Shown here one piece after another: positions 6,764 through 9,603 of a DNA stretch of 9,603 nt. The notes under the pieces are model-generated. The model made no database searches and had not been told where the DNA came from. It saw only the letters and a program-made list of their open reading frames with translations. The stretch's first letter is position 1; each line of letters opens with the position of its first letter. A program made the translations under genes and the position numbers. This stretch comes from Bacteroidales bacterium UBA1208 (lineage in GTDB: Bacteria > Bacteroidota > Bacteroidia > Bacteroidales > P3): assembly GCA_002309955.1 (NCBI GenBank), contig DBXQ01000038.1:3059-12661 (forward strand), read 5' to 3'.

Positions 6764-7195
6764 ATGCAAACAATAACAATGATAGCAAACTGGCTGATGA
6801 CACAAATGGTCAATATAGTGGCCGACCTTTGGAGCATCCAACTTGCCATTATGGGCATTTCCGTGTCCGTAATGACTCTGTTGTTTGCTTTGCATGTAGG
6901 CAAGGTAGAAACATACCGTAATATTTGTAAGAGCAAGGATATCAACAATGAACTGAAGAGTATACACCTCTCAAATGGCATGGAAATCTTCCAGCAGCTG
7001 AACAGCAAGATAGTAGTTGTACTCATCGTCTTTTGCATCTTGTTTCTCTATTCTAGTGTTGTGAAGTACATAGATTGTGAGTCTGTGCGTTTTTGGTTGG
7101 GTATTGCTGACCTTCTGTTCACGGTTGCTTTTATTGTCTGGACAGTCATTGTAATAAAGAACGTTGTGTTACAACATAATATAGAAACAAAATAA
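6764..7195 (+). CDS. Small membrane protein with three predicted helices, partner of the PIN-like protein
   Basis: A 143-residue protein I do not recognise as a named family. Hydrophobic segments lie at about 24-45 (IQLAIMGISVSVMTLLFALHV), 82-101 and 109-132, with a polar, charged loop of about 36 residues (46-81) between the first and second. It has no cleavable signal by eye. The overall shape, a small integral membrane protein with a soluble loop, recalls the short membrane partners and effectors of bacterial defence systems such as SLATT-type proteins, but no motif proves that. The ATG at 6764 overlaps the stop of a three-codon upstream reading frame (6753-6764). A further in-frame ATG at 6779 is an alternative start. 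It lies 17 nt before the large downstream gene on the same strand and shares the promoter at 6687-6717, so the two form one transcription unit. Confidence 0.7.
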   Translation: MQTITMIANWLMTQMVNIVADLWSIQLAIMGISVSVMTLLFALHVGKVETYRNICKSKDINNELKSIHLSNGMEIFQQLNSKIVVVLIVFCILFLYSSVVKYIDCESVRFWLGIADLLFTVAFIVWTVIVIKNVVLQHNIETK

Positions 7196-7212
7196 TTATG
7201 TCATGATTTTTT

Positions 7213-9183
7213 ATGAAAGTTGATTTTTCTTTTTTGGATAGTTTTACCGAAGAGGCAAAAGACCGCCTTAAACGATCGTTGCTGGAGTGTTCATTGCTCT
7301 TTCATTCGAACAATCCTCTTATTGCTGGCATTGATAAGGGCGACATTCTCAGCAAAAGTATCTTTGCTATTATAGCCGATATTGAAGGAACTGCTACGGC
7401 CGAGAAAATATCCAAGGCCTACTTTGAGCGTTTTGGTAAGCCCATTGACTACGACGTACTGAAAGGTGTGTTAAAAGGTCTAGTGGAAAGCAGTTTTATC
7501 TCGCCATTCGAAGATGGCTATCGTCCTCATAAGCTTGCTGCCGAAACCATGCACAAAGGCGTGCAGAACTTTGAGGAACGTATGAATCGGCTTAACCAGC
7601 AGTTGCTGGACAAGGCGGAAACAAAAATAGAATGTGCTGTAGATAATCAAACGAAACAGAAAATTGAGTGCAATATCAGGAAGTCACTCAACCTCTATTT
7701 CCAACTCTACGCTTTGGACTATGTCTATGATTTCGATGCTGAACATAAGGTGGAAGAAGAGGATGTTATCAACGAGGTGAAACGTGGCTTAGCCAAGGAG
7801 GTAAGCGATGCTTTACTTGAAGCCTTTTCCGACCTTATTGAGCATCCCACTGACGAACAAAAAGAAACATTATTGCTTTGTGTCAAGCTGTTTGTAGGTG
7901 CTCAGTTTCTACAGATAGACCCACTGGTTAGCCAGGTGGAACTCTCTAAGCTAAAAGAAAAACGTTTCATTCTCGACACCGACTTCCTGCTATACAGCAT
8001 CACTCGTCATTGTCGCCAAAGTGCTGAGTACAAAAAACTTCTCAAAACATTGCGGAAGATAGGCTGCGAATTGGTAATTCCTAATGAGGTGGTAACAGAG
8101 GTACTTAAGCATGCCCAGTATGCCGAGAACAATTATTATAGATTTCGCAATATTTTAGAGGCAGTTGATGAGGACGCAATTGACGAAAAGGCGAACAATG
8201 TCTTTGTCAAGGACTATTGCATGAATCGGCTTCACAATCAGTACAGCAAGCCCATTCGATCCTATATCTATGATAATTATCTCAGTCAGGAAGAACCTTT
8301 GGATTTCATCAAGGATTTCATTCTTGACGAACTTCATATCGAGCCGGGCTTGGATGTGGATATTGAGGTTGACAACGACTATCTCTATATCAAAGACCAG
8401 TTGATTGAGAAGATATATGAAAAGACTCGCAAATCTGACAAGGATCAGTGGCGCGATGATAATGAGACACGAGCTATTGCAGAAACTGATGCCAAGCTTT
8501 TGCTCACTGCATTGACTCTGAATAAGGACATACAGCCGGATTCTGAGAAGGAACTGCTCTATGCCAATACCTACCTTGTCACCTATACAACCAAGAGCAT
8601 CAAGAGTGCCAAGGAACTAAAGATTTACCGTAAAGTGGTTACACGTCCTGAAATACTGATTAACCTCTTGATGGAGATAGGACTGTTTGATGACAAGCAC
8701 AACGGGATGTTCAACTTGTTTGATAATCCCTTCCTTGCACAGATAATGTCAGAGCATTGGGATGTCCTTACGGCATTGTCGAAGACTGGTGTAGATTTGC
8801 GTACTCACAAAAGCGTCACGAAACTGGTTCGGGACTTGGGAGCCACTGTGCACACCTATCTAACCAAGAATTCCGATGTTGAACATATTGACTCAGCCGA
8901 CAACTATAATTTTGAGCCTATCAGTGATGTTAATGAATTTTTGAAGTATGCCAAGGAAATAAAGCGTAAAAACTATAGATTCATGCCCGATGCAGAAAAA
9001 ATAATAGAGAAATTCGAGGAGCAGGAAGCCGGAAAAGAAAAGGCTGAAAAAGCAGCAGCAAAGTCGCAAGCTTTTCTCGACAAAAAGGCGCAGGGTTATG
9101 AAGCCTATATGCGAAGGATAGGTAAGGTCCCGGGAGAAAGTGTGCCCAAAAAGCTTTTTAAGAAAAAAAACAAAAAAAAATAA
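7213..9183 (+). CDS. Large multidomain protein with PIN-nuclease-like core
   Basis: A 656-residue cytoplasmic protein with no signal peptide. Residues about 45-110 read like a winged-helix domain (helix, AEKISKAYFERFG, helix, short wing, DGYRPHKLA). Residues 117-250 are mostly charged helices. A PIN-like domain starts at RFILDTDFLLYSI (251-263), with D255/D257 as first acidic residues. It continues with LVIPNEVVTEVLKHA (287-301; E292/E296), has a long charged insertion (about 302-415), then ETDAKLLLTALTLNKD (424-439; D426) and YLVTYTTKSIKSA (454-466), where the usual last acidic residue (TxD) is replaced by TTK. The C-terminus (593-656) is a charged coiled-coil-like helix ending in the lysine-rich tail KKLFKKKNKKK, suited to nucleic-acid binding. 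PIN domains cut RNA, often as toxins or in RNA decay. The membrane-protein partner and isolated AT-rich setting suggest a defence or toxin-type system. The PIN call rests on motif pattern only. Confidence 0.65.
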   Translation: MKVDFSFLDSFTEEAKDRLKRSLLECSLLFHSNNPLIAGIDKGDILSKSIFAIIADIEGTATAEKISKAYFERFGKPIDYDVLKGVLKGLVESSFISPFEDGYRPHKLAAETMHKGVQNFEERMNRLNQQLLDKAETKIECAVDNQTKQKIECNIRKSLNLYFQLYALDYVYDFDAEHKVEEEDVINEVKRGLAKEVSDALLEAFSDLIEHPTDEQKETLLLCVKLFVGAQFLQIDPLVSQVELSKLKEKRFILDTDFLLYSITRHCRQSAEYKKLLKTLRKIGCELVIPNEVVTEVLKHAQYAENNYYRFRNILEAVDEDAIDEKANNVFVKDYCMNRLHNQYSKPIRSYIYDNYLSQEEPLDFIKDFILDELHIEPGLDVDIEVDNDYLYIKDQLIEKIYEKTRKSDKDQWRDDNETRAIAETDAKLLLTALTLNKDIQPDSEKELLYANTYLVTYTTKSIKSAKELKIYRKVVTRPEILINLLMEIGLFDDKHNGMFNLFDNPFLAQIMSEHWDVLTALSKTGVDLRTHKSVTKLVRDLGATVHTYLTKNSDVEHIDSADNYNFEPISDVNEFLKYAKEIKRKNYRFMPDAEKIIEKFEEQEAGKEKAEKAAAKSQAFLDKKAQGYEAYMRRIGKVPGESVPKKLFKKKNKKK

Positions 9184-9228
9184 ACAATGTGGCACTGGGC
9201 TGATATGTCATTTGTCAGGAAAAAGTAG

Positions 9229-9236
9229 TATCTTTG
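9229..9236 (+). promoter_or_regulatory. Bacteroidota-type promoter (-7 element) for the His/Cys-rich gene
   Basis: TATCTTTG at 9229-9236, followed by CAG, is an exact TAnnTTTG match. A TTTG at 9211-9214 is only 14 nt upstream, shorter than the usual 19-21, so the -33 element is weak or absent. Start would be near 9243, leaving a leader of about 47 nt that contains an imperfect 6-bp hairpin (9250-9255 with 9262-9267). Confidence 0.7.
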
Positions 9237-9289
9237 CAGTGTCGCTGAGGTGTGCGGAATGGTACACGGGGCGGCGCAACGGTCATAGT

Positions 9290-9603
9290 ATGAAACATTT
9301 GGGACAAAAGATTATGGTTTCGCTGGCATGTGCAATTATCATGCTTCATGCCGTTGTGCCTCATCATCATCATGACTGTTGCGAAGCCAAGGGTCTTGTT
9401 TTTGAGACAGAGGTCGCCTGTCACTGCGAGTGCGACCACCATGAGTGCGACCATCGCCATTCGCACCATCCTTTCAACACCTGTTGGCTAAAGGAAATGT
9501 TGTCGCACTTAGTGATTTCCACATACGACGAGACAAACTATGTGGCATATATTCAAGCAGAAGCGCACAACAGTTTCATCCTGACTGTTCCGCCTGTGGT
9601 GGA
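9290..9603 (+). CDS. His/Cys-rich exported protein, probably metal-binding; 3' end cut by the window
   Basis: The reading frame is open from ATG 9290 to the window edge (104 complete codons). The first 24 residues are a basic start plus a hydrophobic segment (IMVSLACAIIMLHAVV), a signal peptide or anchor. Next is a strikingly metal-ligand-rich stretch: HHHHDCC (25-31) and CHCECDHHECDHRHSHH (44-60). By my count 11 His and 7 Cys fall within residues 25-65. Short proteins of this look, with HHHH right after the signal segment, are common in Bacteroidota and often stand before cation-efflux or TonB-dependent metal-transport genes. I believe some are classed as DUF6769, which I could not check. 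Likely role is periplasmic or membrane-bound metal sensing, buffering or handover (zinc, copper, nickel or cobalt). It has its own promoter at 9229. The missing downstream genes would settle its context. Confidence 0.7.
   Translation, partial: MKHLGQKIMVSLACAIIMLHAVVPHHHHDCCEAKGLVFETEVACHCECDHHECDHRHSHHPFNTCWLKEMLSHLVISTYDETNYVAYIQAEAHNSFILTVPPVV

Noticed and set aside
9361..9372. CATCATCATCAT run as a microsatellite or engineered His-tag
   Set aside because: It encodes a natural HHHH in a protein with many other His and Cys codons of mixed usage, as seen in related Bacteroidota proteins; no vector sequence is present.
9215..9469. Minus-strand frame opposite the His/Cys-rich gene
   Set aside because: It crosses the TATCTTTG promoter and lies antisense to a frame with a signal segment and metal-ligand cluster that run open to the window end.

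Overview
The window looks like a stretch of chromosome from a gut-type Bacteroidota bacterium (Prevotella/Bacteroides-like). Two AT-rich stretches carry the Bacteroidota promoter core TAnnTTTG (TACTTTTG at 6710, TATCTTTG at 9229). Genes lack clear Shine-Dalgarno sites and have A-rich leaders, and several proteins are of types common in that phylum. Six-frame reading gives nine protein genes, two of them cut by the window edges. I see no rRNA, tRNA, CRISPR array or intact insertion sequence.

Layout: (1) 1-1689 (+) is most of a long, eukaryote-like urocanate hydratase (hutU, histidine degradation), missing its N-terminus. (2) A compact bidirectional terminator at 1714-1737 separates it from a convergent minus-strand pair. 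The first gene of the pair is a multi-pass membrane protein of the DUF1295/steroid 5-alpha-reductase-like family (3164-2361). It overlaps by 20 nt a soluble protein (2380-1742) that, from remembered sequences, resembles ferredoxin-dependent bilin reductases. (3) A 182-nt divergent spacer leads to a tight plus-strand operon: SIMPL-domain protein, lipoprotein of unknown function, GNAT acetyltransferase and tocopherol-cyclase-like protein (3347-6393). (4) A 370-nt gap without a recognisable gene, ending in a good promoter, precedes a two-gene unit (6764-9183). This encodes a small three-helix membrane protein and a 656-residue protein with a PIN-nuclease-like core, and looks like an accessory (defence or toxin-type) module. 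(5) A second promoter drives a His/Cys-rich, probably metal-binding exported protein that runs off the right edge.

Functional reading: the left part is core metabolism. The middle contains three proteins (bilin-reductase-like, steroid-reductase-like, tocopherol-cyclase-like) whose best-known relatives act on tetrapyrroles, sterols or prenylquinones. That may point to metabolism of diet- or host-derived lipids and pigments, but this is inference. The most novel-looking candidates are the bilin-reductase-like/steroid-reductase-like gene pair and the membrane protein/PIN-nuclease pair. All family calls rest on remembered motifs, not on a search.
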